This document shows positions 49,912 through 63,161 of a stretch of 64,000 nt of DNA, in pieces. Each line of letters begins with the position of its first letter. The first letter of the stretch is position 1. Below the pieces are notes generated by a model, which ran no database searches, was not told where the DNA came from, and saw only the letters and a program-made list of their open reading frames with translations. Source of the DNA: Sipunculus nudus (lineage: Eukaryota > Annelida > Sipuncula > Golfingiida > Sipunculidae); the NCBI GenBank assembly GCA_026874595.1, contig CM049314.1, positions 14,874,729 through 14,938,728 on the forward strand. The letters run 5' to 3'. The position numbers and the translations under genes were made by a program.

Positions 49912-50902
49912 CAGGCAGTAATTTGAAAAAAAAAATAAAGTATAATTCATTATTTAAGTTCAGCCACTTAGAAATGTATATTTTTCAGGAACTCAATTCA
50001 GTATACTATCAGGAAGCACAAACATGTTATAGATGAATAAATTAATGTCTCAGTGCGATACACCCATCATACAGTGGTTACAAGCTAAGTTCATTCTGTA
50101 TCTCCTTCTCTTTAACCGCTGCTTTTTACAGAAAGATTATACACGTTTCTCATCCAGGACTGAGACAGGGCATATAGTTGTAATCAGCCTAATCCGGCCA
50201 CACCCCACTCTCATTAGTGTGATGCAAAATGCGGTACCACGCCCTCATTGGTCTGATTACAATTCTTACTCGTGTGGTCGTACCAATGGCGTTAATTTTT
50301 CTTTAAGTGGGGGGTGGGGGGAATAATACACTTACATGGGAGGTATATATATATACATATGTGTAAAGTTAAATAAACATATATAATACCTTTTAATTGT
50401 CTGTGTGGAACTTTTCAAATATATTACAAGTTTTAAGGTATTATATTTCCAGTATAGGTAAGATCTAAACCACGTTTAGATATATAATATTTCAGAGTGT
50501 GACTCAGAAATGGAACCAAAGTCTATATTTCTGATTAGTAATATGCTTCATTTCCAATAAATAAATATTATTCTGAAATACGGAGGGGGGGGATTGATTA
50601 CAACCCCACCCCCTCGCTAAAATATATGTATATACCCCCATCCCCCATGTATTGACGCCCCTGGAATATACAGCTTGTTCTTGGTCAGCAATACTTTTAC
50701 ATTATGATCTCAAAGTTTAAATTACCTAATGACATCGCGTCGTGGAATTCTGAAGTCGGCAGTGTATGATTAACAGACTTGCACAGTCAATGCCATTAAA
50801 GCAAATGTACCCCTCGTAAACATGATTATGGAGGGAGTTTGATTTAGTTTGATATCCGTTCACCAGGTGTCGTAACCTTTTGTGCAACAAATCTTCCGTT
50901 GT
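47800..50902. other. 3' flank of the PPM1L-like gene
   Basis: The 3' UTR starts at 47800; I do not choose a polyadenylation site because AATAAA-like hexamers are frequent. It includes a C run at about 48146-48163, a (TA)n tract at 49865-49910 and no supported gene. Confidence 0.45.
49865..49910. repeat. (TA)n microsatellite
   Basis: About 22 TA units with one interruption (ACA). Confidence 0.9.
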
Positions 50903-51125
50903 GTGATCAGGGGCGGATTCAGGATTAAGGAAAAGGGGGGGGGGTCCAACCCAGGAGGACAAATGAAAACCCTAAAAAAAGGTCCTCAGGTCTGATAAAA
51001 GGGGGGGGGGGGGGTCCAGGCGGCAAAATTTTGTCTGAAGCCCTTAAAAAAACCTTGTTTCTGATGAAAAAAGGGGCGTCCGGACCCCCTGGACCCCCCC
51101 CCCCCCCGGATCCGCTTCTGGTGAT
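50903..51125 (+). mobile_element. GGGGCGGATCC MITE, copy 4, with target duplication
   Basis: The element runs from CAGGGGCGGATTCAGGATT (50908) to GGATCCGCTTCTG (51120) and is flanked by GTGAT on both sides (50903-50907, 51121-51125). Interior blocks match 14209-14401 in order. G and C homopolymers near both ends and in the middle have expanded. Confidence 0.7.
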
Positions 51126-51149
51126 GTTTATATTGTATGTTTGTTTATG

Positions 51150-51662
51150 CTATTTTTTTTGTGTGATTAGATTGGTGTCATTATCCTCAGGAATTCTATA
51201 TTGTTTGCATGTCTTAATTATGATGCTTGTACATTTTTTTGTGTACTTAATGTTTACTCTTCTGTTGCTTGATATTTTGACTTCGTTTGCATGCATATGT
51301 GATTTATATATGTGCAACATGGATGCCCGTCTTTTAAGGCCAAACAAAATTTTTTCCCCCATTTTCCGTACACCAGGTCCTCGATAATATTGCTCATTTG
51401 TGCTGTGGCATATATTCCCTAAAAGAATTCCTAAAGGTATAAAAAATGGACTAAATTGTGTGTTGATCATATACACCAGTTCAATAATTGCAGCACGTTT
51501 TTGCGTTGTCTTGGCAAGCTGGTAAAATTCAACAAATTTTGTCTTGACTGGTAAAAATGATCTGTTATTCCAAGAATCCGTAGAACATTGATTTGTGTAC
51601 ATACTGTCTAAGCATTGTAATGTAAACACAAATTGTGGAGATGGATTTGTGGATAAGTTCAC
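51150..51662 (-). other. Unrecognised 170-codon open frame
   Basis: The longest open frame in this region, but composition is Lys/Asn/Ile-rich as expected of AT-rich DNA. It shows no domain, signal peptide or splice partner. Probably chance; noted for completeness. Confidence 0.12.
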
Positions 51663-53301
51663 CGCAAATATATGATATTTATTTCATGCAGGAAAAACAG
51701 CTGGTAAAGTAAAAACATACTTGGTAATACATGGAAAATTATGAATTAATATTCATAAATTTTTTATGTCATATATTTATAAATTTTGTTTGCATGGCAC
51801 CTTAGGCATAGAGGTGAATATCAATAGGCACGGGAGTTAAATTGAAAAAGTATAGGTATTTTTACTTGAACTTGCTACCTTTTCAAAGATCTCACAAAAG
51901 TACATCGGTCAGTAGTTTATTAAGGCTTCTAAATATGATGTACAAGCAAACTTGGCAGCAGGATATATTATGAAATCAGGATGATATTTGTTTCTTTGTA
52001 CTTTGTTCTTTGTGTATAGTTAATTGTATTGACCTGAGAGTGGAGTTGATTATTTACTGTACGGAAAATATATTTGTTATTCAGGATTCAGGATTAGTGA
52101 AAATGTGTTTGTCTGATATTAACATCAAGAGAATTGTAAACAAAACTTATTTATGTTAAAAAAATAATAATTAATGTTTCTTGGACTATTGGAATGTTAT
52201 CCAAGGATATGCACGCATATAAGAAATGGGCATTAATTTGTAGTTTTTAAATGACATGTATTTAACTTTCTAAAACACTTCAATGTTTGTACCTGTATCT
52301 ATATAATATATACATTTTCTTTGAAATCGCTCTCAGTTCATGAAAAAGTCAAAATTATTGATAGTAGCAATGGTTTTGTACTAAGCCCTGAGGACTTTAA
52401 ATGGTAAAAATATTAGTATTCGTTATATATTTGTGATTCTTACGCATGGTTTATTAAATTGAGTTTCCCCTGGTCGGTATAGGTTATACCTTGTGAAATT
52501 TTTGTTCATTCCTCAAAACCATTGCTACATCCTGTTTTTTGTACAAACATAACTTTTGCAGTATTTTTTTTTGTCTAGAAGAAAAACGTATAGTTTTAAA
52601 GGAAATTATCGTCATATAACTTAAACATATCTTTATACGGCATTTTTTGTCAAGAAGAAATCCCGTATATCTTTAAAAGAAAACATTGTCATGTATATGT
52701 TAATATATCGTTTGTGTAAGTACAGATTTGTGCGAGTCGTACCTTGCTTAAATCCCATATTGTAATATCGGGCACTATATCTTTATGTACAGTTTTTTCA
52801 CATCAGAAGGGTAACACCCATTGACTGATATCATATTTACTGATATCACATCATTGTATCGTGCAATATGAATCTCACTGCGTGTTGTGATTCACACAAA
52901 CGGCCGTTTCCCCTAAAATGCTTGAGAACACGTCTGATTCTCTATTGCTGAAAGGGAAATGGACTCTAGATTAATACACAAGATGTTAGCATTAGGTTAT
53001 AAAGAATTTATAAAAATATCTTGACAACTTTTCTATATACAAGGTATAAGTTAATTCCACGCAAGAAAAGTAATATAACATGATGTCATGCAGTTTTATA
53101 ATTACCAAAGCAGTTTTCCACACAGCGTTTTAGCTTCCTAGCCTTTGATGCAATATAGTTATAGCTTTATTATTATATATTGCTCAGTGGCAGCTAAAGA
53201 ACAAAGGATTATATAATTTTTTATCATGAATGATCTATTAAACCTATGGCTGTGAAAATCGTATCATAAGGACTTCAAGCACCGGTATAGGTGTATACCG
53301 T
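51663..53301. other. Intergenic, nothing recognised
   Basis: AT-rich without ORF, repeat or RNA signal that I can support. Confidence 0.5.
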
Positions 53302-53654
53302 GGATTATAAAAATTCGTGGGCTTACATATTCGCGGATTTATCTTCATGATTTATCTCTGTTTCTTCAGGTTAATACTTCGATTCCTTTCGTGGCCTTCA
53401 CTTCAAGTCACATCAATCTCTGAATACATTTTGCTCAATGAAGCTTGGAAAACATTCATTAACAAATGTGGTGAATTTAATGAAGTGACGCTGGGGAATA
53501 AGTCGCAATTTACATTATGTGAATTTGATTTGTATCATATTTAAGTCTACATATAGCCCTAGAAATCATTACATTGACATTGAATAATCCGAGACATCCA
53601 ACTCATGGTTCTTGGGTATCCACGAATAAACAAACCCACGAATAACTATAATCC
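53302..53654. mobile_element. MITE-like element with about 37-bp inverted ends
   Basis: The left end (GGATTATAAAAATTCGTGGG, continuing through ATTCGCGGAT) is an inverse of the right end (ending ATTCGTGGGTTTG-type and TATAATCC when read back), with about 80 percent identity over roughly 37 bp. The interior contains a 75-codon frame with no domain. No clear target duplication is visible. Confidence 0.6.
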
Positions 53655-53866
53655 AAAGTTATTTAATATTTACGTGCAGGATTTTTATAACGTTTATGTT
53701 AAGTATTGAAAATCAAAGTTGAAACATCTGAATGTGAGGGAAATGTTGCTTCTTTGCACAAAATGAGAGACAGATTGAGTGGATGTTTTGTATGTATAAC
53801 CCTTGATAAATGATATCAGATAAGATCAGGAAACCTTATCATGGGATGCGATATTCGCTGATTTGT

Positions 53867-53868
<2 letters not shown>

Positions 53869-53919
<51 letters not shown>
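53869..53919. repeat. (AT)n microsatellite
   Basis: About 25 AT units. A second shorter run of the same type lies at 54197-54216. Confidence 0.95.
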
Positions 53920-53921
<2 letters not shown>

Positions 53922-54224
53922 GAATCACAAACTATGTCTTTAATAAATTGGGTCTATATAACTGCAAAAATAATGCTGTTACACGTGTATCGAAGTGAAC
54001 ATACGCTTTCATTTGCTATGTGTCACTTTATTTAAAAAAAATGAATAAATAAACACCTCGTATACCATACTTTCTCGTGTTGGTTCATTTTTTTTCGTAT
54101 GGTAACTTCAGAGATGCTGGCTTCTCGAACACATGAAAATGTCAGGTCACGGCATCCCCATACCTGGTATCTCCATCGTGGACAATGGGACCGAGTATAT
54201 ATATATATATATATATGCACACAC

Positions 54225-55712
54225 CAAGCAGTTGTTTAGGGTTGTGAATAAGCTGCTTGGAAAGAGCTCGGTGATCCATCTTCCTACTAATAGGTCACCC
54301 TCAGAGTTAGCAGATACATTCAGTGACTTTTTTTTTGTGCGGATGATCACTACCTTTGTGACTCTATCAAGTGTGTCTCTCCTGTCTCACTTGTTTCATC
54401 ACCAAGTGTAAGCAGCTGTCATCCCAGCTGTGAGCCTGTTGCTATCGATAATGTGACAAAACTCGTAACATCTTCGCTAAACAAAAGTTGCGATCTAGAA
54501 CCGCTTCCCACATCTTTGTTAAAAAAGGGAAGTTACGTTGTTGGCTCCCATTATTACCACCATCATCAACAAATCTCTGGAGGCTGGTGTGTCCCTTCAG
54601 TGTTTTAAGTCTGCTGTCGTGACTCCTCTTCTTAAGAAAGCATCACTTGATCCAGGTCAACTGAACTTTCACCCCGTCTCAAATTTAGATTATGTGTCTA
54701 AATTGATTGAGAGAGCGGTGGCATCTCAGCTGCACATGTACCTCATCACACAAAAAATTATTTGAACCATACCAGTCGGTTTATAGACAAAGCCACAGCA
54801 CGAAAACGGCTCTCCTGCGTGTCCAGAATGACATCATCAGCGCTATTTGTCAACAGAAGGCTGTCCTGCTAGTGCTGCTTGATCTCTCTGCAGCCTTTGA
54901 CATTGTGGACCACCGCCGCTGGACGGAGACACTAAAAAATTAATGATCTTGGTGTCCCTGGCCTTGCCCTCAAGAGGTTCCAGTAATATCCGACGGACAG
55001 AACCAAAACCATCAGGGTTAAAGGTGCAAAGTCACCCTGCACCATACTACACTGTGGTGTCCCCGGGGGTTCGGTCCTCGGACCGATCCTGTTTACCATC
55101 TATTCTTCATCTCTTGGGGCCCTTCTACGTCATCGTCACATAAAGTATCACCTGTATGTGGATGACAAGGAGCTGTACATAAGTTTCAAGATTTCTGATA
55201 TGGACGATGCTCTACTTTGCATGGAGAATAGTGTAACAGTAGTCCAGATCTGGATGGCACAACATCACCTTAAAATGAATGAAGATAAAACTGAGTTTAC
55301 ATTCAAGACATATTACAACCTTATAAACCGTCTAGGATACTCAGATCTGGTGACCAGGACTTGCTAACTGTGCCGTCCATCACTTCCTCTCTGGTGCAGA
55401 CGAGGGCATTCAGTGTGACTGATCCCCTACTATGGTACGATCTACCTTGCCTCTTAAGATCCTCGTGGTCTTTGACGGTGTTGAAGTCAAAACTAAAAAC
55501 ATATCTTTCCGTGCAATATTTTTTTTCTAAAATGTTACACTAATCCTTAACAGTAATCGTGTATTGTGCTACTGTATGAATTTTATACCATTGTCTCGTA
55601 TATATCTTAACACTTTTTTTTTATCTTTTAGTCTATAATATAAGCTTCTAGTGTAAAGCGTTGAGAGCAAATGGATTTTACGCTATATAAAATAAATTTA
55701 TTTATATTATTA
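54225..55712 (+). pseudogene. CR1/Jockey-like LINE ORF2 remnant, multiply frameshifted and internally deleted
   Basis: Plus-strand pieces in at least three frames. A pre-RT linker (TNRSPSELADTFSDFF) comes first, then RT fingers (FKSAVVTPLLKKASLDP, VSKLIERAVASQL), YQSVYRQSHSTKTALL, the DLSAAFDIVDH motif, a GVPRGSVLGP-type motif in another frame, and a YVDDKELY active-site block where one aspartate pair (VDD) replaces the usual ADD. After HHLKMNEDKTEF the sequence jumps to the C-terminal RAFSVTDPLLWYDLP block, so several hundred bases are missing. A GTAAAGCGTTGAGAGC...GCTATATAAA tail near 55655-55695 matches the style of CR1-group 3' ends. Inactive. Confidence 0.85.
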
Positions 55713-55976
55713 AATATATATATAACATTATAACCACCCTTGTTTTGGCGTATAGGTCTTCGACCTTATGAACTTTACTAACATTAACTTTGTATAGGTC
55801 AGTCTCTGCTGAAATCCTTACAAACATCAGATTCTTCTGGAATGGTTTCTCAGTTGTCAGCGTTTTTGTATGCCCTTGTCTTTATCCCTTGCTCACTACT
55901 GACGGCGCTATCTACGATCAAGATCTGCGGTTCAGTGTTAGCTGAATAACAAAAATAAACAAATTGACATTTTCAA

Positions 55977-58280
55977 GCTCAGTTGACTGAAAGTCATCTG
56001 AGCTATAACGGTTACCCTGTGTCTGTCTGCATGTCCGTCTGTTAGACTCGCCTTTTGGACACCGTTGGAACTAGTAATCTACAAATTGACGTACATTTAG
56101 ATGTCTCAAGTTCTCCCAAACTGAGTCATTGCAACTTCGTGCCTTCGAGAAATTAAACAAAACTCCTTTTTTAGCGAACCTGTGAGCTTATGCGATGGTG
56201 GCTGTCGGCGGTCGTCTGTAAGATAACCCATAATATATCAAAACCAGTAGGAGCTAGGATAAAAAAAAATGAATGTACAAATCAATCATCTAAAACACTA
56301 TCGAACTAAGCGTTTTGTTTGTTATTTGCATTGCCTTAGAGTTTGTAGAGGAAAAGCTAAAAACCTTTAAAAATCTTCTCCAGATTTACCCAGCCAAATT
56401 GTTCAATATTTCACAGAAATAATCCCAGAAACAATCTCCCTTATTTCAATAAAAAGCCTAACATAATGACTCCCTAATTTCAAAACCACTGCTGTTATTT
56501 TGCTCATAATTGGTCCTCAATATGTTTCCAATATATGCATGAGAGGCTTTGGGGGGGGGGGGGGGGTCAATATTACGTATTTTGTTGATCCTACGGTTGG
56601 AAACATATTCTTCCTAGTCTGAATATTAGGAATGATAATTTCTCAGTATGAAAGCAAATAAATCTGAAGAGGTTTTTTTTTCTCTAAGAATATAACTTTT
56701 TTTATTTAGATGCAACTGTACACCTAAAATCGGTTAAGAATTTTGTAGATTTTTAGCCCTCAGGTCATATTGGCTGATGGCCTATTGTCATCAACCATGC
56801 CGTCCGTCGGCCCGGCGTTAACTTTTACCTTGTAAGCGGGATAGAAACACCATTGGCGATCTGAAACTCTTGTAGCAGCCTGGTGAAGCGACCTACAATA
56901 TTTTAATTTTCATTAATTTTTATCGCGTTTTGTCTTTGTTTCCGCCAAAACGGAAACTCCTCTGAGATCCTTGGACCAATCTTTCCGAAACCCGGCATTG
57001 TTGTTCCCTCATCTATGGAGTTCTGCGTAAAAAAGACAGGTGGCGCCACCTGCAATCCTTTCTGCGCAGTACGAATCTGGGTGTCTTTTAGATAACAGCC
57101 CGTGTTTTAAGCCAAACTTTTCATCCCCAACCTCCAATCATGCACATATAGCTGACCTGTCAATAGAGGAAGAATCCCATTGATATAGAGGTAATACGGC
57201 TAAAGGTCACAGGGGCCATCTGTCCAGAAATTATTTTTTGATGATGACTCCATTTTGCATTGAAGTATTGGTTTCAAATTAGACATATAGGACCGACCAC
57301 TAAGGTAAGAAACCTAATGATATCGGGGCTATGAGGCCTCAGTTCAAGTTCACAGGCCTCACTTCTATAAAAAAAAAAAATTGTGGGTGCAATTTAAGGT
57401 AAATTTTTCATCACAAGCCGTCGATCTTCCACATGTGGCTCACCTGCCAATAAAGGATTTTTTTTTTTTTAATTTTCGAGTCAGGGATCAAAGGTCAAGG
57501 TCACAGGGCCCATACGTTCACATATTGGTTTATGGATAATAACTCCGGTTTGGGTAGACAGATTGACCCACCAATAAGGTAAGAATCATTTCGATTTTGA
57601 GGTCATTAGGTCAAAACTGAAAATCACAGGACCAACACCTTTAAAGAGCTTGTGGATGAATCATAAACAAAAAATTACCCTAAACTTTCCATTTTTCACA
57701 TAAGGATCACCTTACAATAGAACTGAACTGATTTCGATATTCCAAGATCAAGGTCAGAGGACCATGCTGTTGAGTTTTATGCTTGCCAGTTTAACACACC
57801 AGATGTAATTATGCCTCTGTTGCTTGGGATGCTCCACTGCTATATCTTTATACACAATCAACACTGATTCAGACCTTATCATCTGTGTTAGTTGTTTAAA
57901 TACTGTTTTGAGTCAGTTCCCTCTGTCTCTGCATGTAGTCAGGTCCTTTATTATAATGTTTTCGAGCATTACTTAACCCGCACTGGAAATCTATGGGCTT
58001 TTTGTGGAAGCCTCCCTGGCCTGTTAGTGTTCTAGTCATGTCCGGAATGGGTGGATGGCTTGTTATGAAAATCAGAAAGGTGTAAGATAAAGGATAGTAT
58101 GTCCCGAGATTTCACAAGGTCATGGATCAAGATCACAGGACCCACATTTTGAAAACGCTCATAAAAATATTCTTATAGACAAATTCAGCAGAGCGTTGAG
58201 ACCCATGGTCCCTATTTCACTTCTGTTACAAGACTTTTAAAGGTACGACATACCTCTGTCATTCAAGTATATGACTTGAA
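55977..58280 (+). repeat. Cluster of repeat heads and degenerate array sequence
   Basis: At 55977 is a head like that at 39262 (AGCTCAGTTGACTGAAAG followed by TCATCTGAGC and GTCTGTCTG). Two other heads with the same plan, TTTTTAGC then a short imperfect hairpin then GTC-rich sequence, start near 56170 and 56752. Downstream, blocks such as AAGGTCACAGGG, CCAATAAGGTAAGAATC and one GGTGGCGCCACCTG (57040-57053) recur irregularly. This looks like two or more degraded copies of tandem-unit elements. A G run lies at 56550-56566. Confidence 0.5.
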
Positions 58281-59689
58281 CTAGAGACATATGTACAGTA
58301 CGTAATACATAATTGCGTGAGAGTAGATATTTCAAATTTGAGTTAAAAACTTCAATTTAGAACCACCACCATAAATTGCACATTGTTTTCCTGCAGGTAT
58401 ACCGTTAATTTAAGTTTCATATAATATTTACATATGGATTTAAGTTATTATATTCTGAAATTTTAAAGCAGTTGATCAAACACTGGAGCCTTTATTCAAG
58501 TTTTTATAAGATCACATCACGGCCAAGGATGATGGAACTCTCCGGATCACAGGGGATACAATAGCATCTGATATTTTGTGTTACTTTGACTTGATTTCCA
58601 AGGCCGTGCACTCCATTGCCGATTTCACATTTCAGTCCGTGTTTGCGCTAAGTCTTCAATATGGCTGATTTTTAAAAGCTGACCTTCAAGCATAGTAAAG
58701 ACTTAATTTAATAGATTTTGCAAAAAAAAGGAAAGTATAGGGTTCTCAGGCACCGCGCGCGTCAGTTCAACCCCACCCATCAACAATTTTTATTTTGACT
58801 TTCGAAAGAAACTGATCAATTTTAAGCTCCAGCCGCTCGGAAATTTCTTTCATGAAGATAAAATAAGATTTCCTTTGTCATGTGGTGCTTTTACCTGTTA
58901 AGCAAAACAATTCTGTTATGATCATGCTTTTCCCTGATCATATATGACATTTTTATCGAAACATAAAAAAGGTAAAAAAATCGCCCTCGCAAACTGATTT
59001 CTGAAAAAAAAGTGCCTGAGAACTCAGTTTTTTTTCTTTTGTCCCTTATATATATATTGTTACGTTAACATTATTTTCTAGCTTCACAGACTATTTCGTT
59101 TTATTACTGGGGTAACGGGGATGGGGAGGGTTGATATTTTGTGGAAAGGGGAGGTAACCCTGGTGATTTCACGACGATTGCAGACATCGTGTTTTGCTGT
59201 TATTACTTGATCACTTATTCAGACCCAAAAATAATTCATCCACCATTATATGTTATCCATATACTGGATGATCTGCTGAGCCTTTAAAGCGGGATGACGT
59301 GTTTCTTTTTTGTACTGAGGTACTATTGCATGTATGCGATCGCCAAGTGATCACTTAAAGCCTCCCCGTGAGCCCAGCAACTGGGCAAGAATGTGGAGTC
59401 AGTCATGAATTGTGGGATGGTCTTGCCCCCTTGAGGACCTAAGTAGGTCTACCAACACATACAAAAATAACCCATGTATGAATAAAGAAATAAATTAATT
59501 AATCCGTATATAAGACTCACCGTCCAACGGGAGGGAGCCTTAAATATTTGCATCATATTTACCATGTTTATGTGTAGACCAGTACCTATATAAGAAAAAA
59601 AGACTCGGGCATCACACTCACTCGTATTTGACATATTTGATATACCTATTTATCTTCATATCATACGGTGGCTCGGGGAGGAAATGCAC
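58281..59689. other. Intergenic, nothing recognised
   Basis: AT-rich; no supported gene or named repeat. Confidence 0.45.
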
Positions 59690-59910
59690 AGTTTCTAGCC
59701 TAACTGACGTTCTGTAGTGCTGACTGCTGAGCCAAGCAGTAAGTCTGTCGACCATCCGTCAGTCTGTCGGTCTGTTGTTGATAAAGTTGCCCTATAAACA
59801 AGATGTATAACCGATAGATTCAGAGAGATCTATAACCTGAAGTCCAAAAGTTCATATGAAACGTTTTCTCAATTAGGTCATGGAGACCTAGCCAATAGGT
59901 CACAGGGCCA
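59690..59910 (+). repeat. Repeat fragment related to the 56.7-58.2 kb cluster
   Basis: Contains a GTCTGTCGACCATCCGTCAG-type stretch and AGGTCACAGGGCCATG, the block style seen around 56800 and 57500. Confidence 0.4.
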
Positions 59911-60689
59911 TGAAACGCAGGCCATTCTAATGTGTTTAATGCTTTGGACATATATTTTGCATTGAATCATAAAATCATGTCCCTGATTTACCCATTATTC
60001 CTTTTCATATTGAAATGCTTTACCACAAGCGTACGCTCCTAACTAGTCCGACGTGTCACTGAAATATGTGCCATTTCATAATATTGAGTCGTTATGTGCT
60101 AAACGAAAGTCCAAATTTATTATAGGTTATATTAATTGCTTTCAGCTGTAATATACAAGTTGTCTTCCAGACACTTTATTTAATATGAAGCGAGGCATTT
60201 TTCACCGTCCAGGTCTACATTTCATTATTAACGATCAGTTTCATTAAGAAAAGTTCAATACAATTTATACTATTTGCAAAAAAGCAATCATAAACATGTA
60301 TATTTCTTTTGATTACATATATAGTTGAAAAGACTACTTTAGTCAAACATATCCCTGTCTCATGGAAATATTTAACAAAATCGGGGCAAACAAGTAGCAA
60401 ACAGTTTTATATTTTGATAAAATCATTCATTATGGGTACAAATGCATTCAAAGCTCATACATTGTTTTGTGGGGTTTCTTCTTATTTGCAGCATGTTCAA
60501 CTTGGATATCTTTATCCATTCAAAGCATTAAACTGCATGGTCTCGCCAGTCAGCACTGACCAACAGTTACTCAATAACTGACCAGTACCTATTTATTTCT
60601 AGATTGATTTTCACCTGCATGGCTCAGCTAACAGAGGTAAGATTAGGACTGTAATCATTTCCTTAGGTACGCAGTGCAACATTACCCCC

Positions 60690-60738
<49 letters not shown>

Positions 60739-61757
60739 GCCATTCAGTGTATCATTGAAATTTTCATATTTATAATTAACATTCCCCATTTTATATTTGT
60801 TCCTTGGGTAAATACCGCTGTAGCCAAGCAAACTGTCTTCAGTCTAAATACCCTCTTAACTGTCACAGTAGCCCTGGGGTCCATATCGTACTTAATAGCC
60901 TCCTCCTTAGACCTGTGATGTCTTAATAAAAGCAAACAAATAACAAGCTTGGTAGGATAACGTTAAACAGTTTTGGACCGGTCGTGCTATCTAACTCTGG
61001 TCCAGGCTACTAACATACGCTCCCTGGCCGTCGGTTTACCAACACACGTTTTGTATACCGTAGCTATATCCCAACATATCAATGTTAGTAGATAAACACC
61101 TATGTGTGGCCTCATTGGACGTTGGTAAACACCTTACCAATGGGTCATGTTTTACCTCAGGTCGTTTCTCAGCACTCATTCCACTGACTTTCATAACAAC
61201 CTGCTACCATACATCAGCGCCGCACTCAAGTAATCCGGTAAGCTCTTTCTGGACTGTTCTACTTATTACTTAAATAATTATACATTTAATTTTGAATTCA
61301 TATCTATTAATATTAGAATTACTTATGTCACCTGTCTATATTCGATTAAATTTCATTCACATTGGTTAAATTAATTTATTTTTTCAATTTTTTTTCCAAT
61401 TTGTCATAAGTTAAATAATCTATCCTTTTATTCCCCAGTACCTTTCATACTTCTTTAAACGATAACGAATTATTACCGCCAGGTATATGTAAGTACTAAC
61501 TTTGCATTTACCTGTTGTGAGTTATAATTGTGCAAGGTGAGAGCTTTTTCTGGGTTCGGTATGTGAACAGCTAGGAATATGGAAAAATACCAAGACAATT
61601 GAGTGTATAGAATGTATAAAGAAATAAAACCTGAAACATGACATGTTTCAAATAAAGAAATGCATGTCTGGAAATGTAACGTTTTAAAGTTGCTCTTTTT
61701 AAGGTCAAATATTACTAGACATAATTTGTTAGTCTCACGTACCATCTGCCATTTTAG
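59911..61757. other. Intergenic, nothing recognised
   Basis: AT-rich with a (AT)n run of about 22 units at 60692-60736. Open frames up to 104 codons show no domain. Confidence 0.45.
60692..60736. repeat. (TA)n microsatellite
   Basis: About 22 units. Confidence 0.95.
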
Positions 61758-61949
61758 AAGCGGATCCAGGGGCGTGAGGGTAGTCAAGGGGGTTGCCCCC
61801 CCCCCCCCCCTTCAGCCGCCGGAACCTTTTTTTAAAGATTTCATAACAAATTTCGGCCTGGACCCCCTTTTTCGGACCCTGGGACTTTTTTTCAGATTTT
61901 GTCCACTGGGTTGGCCCTTCCTTTTTATAAATCCTGGATCCGCCCCTGC
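61758..61949 (-). mobile_element. GGGGCGGATCC MITE, copy 5
   Basis: Left AAGCGGATCCAGGGG and right CCTGGATCCGCCCCTG form the inverted ends, with a C run at about 61797-61810 and the GGACCCTGGGAC block inside. CATTTTAG before and CATTTAGC after the element may be an imperfect target duplication. Confidence 0.65.
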
Positions 61950-63101
61950 ATTTAGCATGCATTAAGTCTTTGTTATTATGGTTACAATTTTTCTCTCACT
62001 TCGTTTATCCTTATACCTTAAAATACACACTCCACCCCTACAGACTACCGAAAGCTATCATCTGAGCCATGGAGAGTGCCTTGATTAGTTTATAATTATT
62101 TCTACAATCCATGTAAAATAAATAAGTATATTTAATACACACAGAAAATAAAAAGTTTTAATCAAATCTTGTTATTACAAATTAGGTATATTTTACCAGT
62201 ATTTCAAATATATGTTTGTAGCTTACATTTATCCGTATATTTATTTATATTCTGTTATAGTGTTTAAACCGTGGGATGATTTCTAAAAGCCTTTCATCAA
62301 GCCTGGAATCCGTTGGTCATTAAAGATTTTTTATGCATGTACGTTTGTTAGTTTTCTTATACATGCACTTAATTGTTTGGCAATACATGCATCCCTTCCC
62401 CTAGTTTCTGTTGAAATATATGGAAACCTTATTTTTTCTTTTATTGTTTTTTTTTCTAAACACCAAGTTTTACTTTGTTAAAATGTGTTATTTCCGGCTG
62501 CCGCTCTTTACTTTAAATAACATAAGAAGATCTGAAGTATGAAAAGCAAATTAATATCCTATGTACCGCATTGGTTTAATTATACTGCTCACGGCGGTTA
62601 TTTCTTTTCCCTCTTATCTGGTAACTTTGGACTTGGTAAACGAACTATTCGGGCTCTTTGTTTTAGTGTTTACATTTAGCCTATATCCCCGTGGATTACG
62701 TTCCTAAGTAAATGTCAAGTAAGGGCTCTAGCGATCAGGACATGGGTTCACAGTAGCGATAGATACGTATGCTGACCCTTCTCAGTCGTCCGGGTGCTGG
62801 GTACAGGGGCGCTCAAACGATTCAGATCTACTGGTTTTATATAGGTAAACTTTTTCATCGCACCAAGTATTCTGCCGACCGAACCACTTCGTAAAACATT
62901 GGGAGTAAACTTCAACACATTCCATAAGACCCTTGCAAATCGAATTTATTGTTTCCATGGAGGTTCACAACTGTTAGGCCTACGACCTAGCTACCCTTGC
63001 GAATGTTATTACCTGGTGAGAAATCGGATCTGGATTCCGGGATTCCTTTCCTGAAAGAGAATCTGGTTGGTTCCAAAGCCAGAAAACCGTATAATTTTAA
63101 A

Positions 63102-63115
63102 TCTCTCTCTCTCAC

Positions 63116-63157
<42 letters not shown>
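63102..63157. repeat. (CT)n microsatellite
   Basis: About 27 CT units with a CACTCACT interruption. Confidence 0.95.

Positions 63158-63161
<4 letters not shown>

Noticed and set aside
61660-61965. Proline-rich 101-codon frame and its antisense partner
   Set aside because: Both arise from the C tract and body of a GGGGCGGATCC MITE.
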